A stretch of DNA of 6,355 nt, taken from NCBI GenBank assembly GCA_016301865.1, contig JAEDOP010000044.1, positions 1-6,355 of the forward strand, read 5' to 3'. The stretch comes from Alphaproteobacteria bacterium (GTDB lineage Bacteria; Pseudomonadota; Alphaproteobacteria; Rs-D84). Positions 6,215 to 6,355 of the stretch are shown piece by piece (position 1 is the stretch's first letter; every line of letters begins with the position of its first letter). Under the pieces are notes generated by a model, which was not told the DNA's origin, did not search any database, and saw only the letters and a program-made list of their open reading frames with translations. Made by a program: the position numbers and the translations under genes.

Positions 6215-6355
6215 ATGTTTGGAATTAGTTGGGGTGAATTTTTTGTAATTGTACTGGTTGGCGTCATTGTTGTGCCGGCGCGTATGTGGCCGGATGTGGC
6301 GCGGTTTTTGACACGGGCTGTGAATTTTGTTCGTGGAATTTTATGGAAAATTACG
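6215..6355 (+). CDS. tatB: TatB-like Sec-independent translocase subunit, N-terminal fragment (3' end outside window)
   Basis: Only 47 codons are visible. The start MFGISWGEFFVIVLVGVIVV has the layout of a TatA/TatB membrane helix. Glu8 is the residue typical of TatB; TatA usually has Gln there. After the helix, PARMWPDVARFLTRAVNFVRGI corresponds to the hinge and amphipathic helix, with Pro26 matching the proline of the family's GP-x-R-L-P block. The hinge itself is altered: the usual Gly-Pro aligns with Pro21-Ala22. TatB works with TatC as the receptor for folded proteins with twin-arginine signals. The gene starts seven bases after lolA, so it is probably in the same operon, and no tatA lies directly upstream. 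tatC would be expected downstream, outside the window. Confidence 0.75.
   Translation, partial: MFGISWGEFFVIVLVGVIVVPARMWPDVARFLTRAVNFVRGILWKIT

Noticed and set aside
1..6355. Recoding of TGA to tryptophan, seen in some reduced alphaproteobacterial symbionts.
   Set aside because: TGA ends the sufS-like gene and sufE exactly where the families end, and tryptophan is encoded by TGG throughout.
1..6355. Mobile element, CRISPR array, tRNA/rRNA, defence or toxin-antitoxin system.
   Set aside because: The window is almost fully occupied by housekeeping genes with gaps of under 50 bases; I saw no direct-repeat arrays, terminal inverted repeats, integrase or transposase motifs, or tRNA-like folds.

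Overview
The window is a compact, single-direction stretch of bacterial chromosome. Every gene I can support lies on the + strand. The organism looks like an alphaproteobacterium with moderate GC (mid-40s by eye), very short intergenic gaps, the standard genetic code (TGA is used as a stop) and a strong excess of G over C on the coding strand. The alphaproteobacterial assignment is an inference from protein resemblance: an FtsL/FtsI pair, a RecJ with an alphaproteobacterial-looking N-terminus, a LolA, a TatB-like protein and a SufS-SufT-SufE set. An uncultured or host-associated lineage is plausible but not shown.

Layout: (1) Positions 1-881 are the 3' end of a SUF iron-sulfur cluster operon: the C-terminus of a SufS-type cysteine desulfurase, a SufT/DUF59 protein and SufE. 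SufE takes sulfur from SufS and passes it on to the scaffold, which presumably lies upstream of the window. (2) Positions 920-2845 hold ftsL and ftsI, the septal cell-wall synthesis pair, joined with no gap. A possible extended -10 promoter lies at the end of sufE. (3) Positions 2831-2891 carry the best regulatory signal in the window: a near-consensus sigma70-type promoter inside the 3' end of ftsI, overlapped by an inverted repeat whose right arm contains the probable TTG start of recJ. (4) Positions 2889-6355 form a tight run of recJ, a NrnA-type DHH phosphoesterase, lolA and the N-terminus of a TatB-like protein, with gaps of 12, 4 and 7 nt.

How the genes relate: the suf genes supply Fe-S clusters, ftsL-ftsI build the division septum, recJ and nrnA are two DHH/DHHA1 enzymes that degrade single-stranded DNA and, probably, very short RNA or dinucleotides, lolA carries lipoproteins across the periplasm, and tatB begins a twin-arginine export locus. 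These are housekeeping functions. I saw no mobile element, CRISPR array, RNA gene, toxin-antitoxin pair or defence system, and I do not claim a new system. The points most worth checking are the KTG-to-KTA change in FtsI, the separation of ftsL-ftsI from the usual division cluster, the RecJ-NrnA tandem, the recJ promoter/inverted-repeat arrangement and the diverged TatB hinge.
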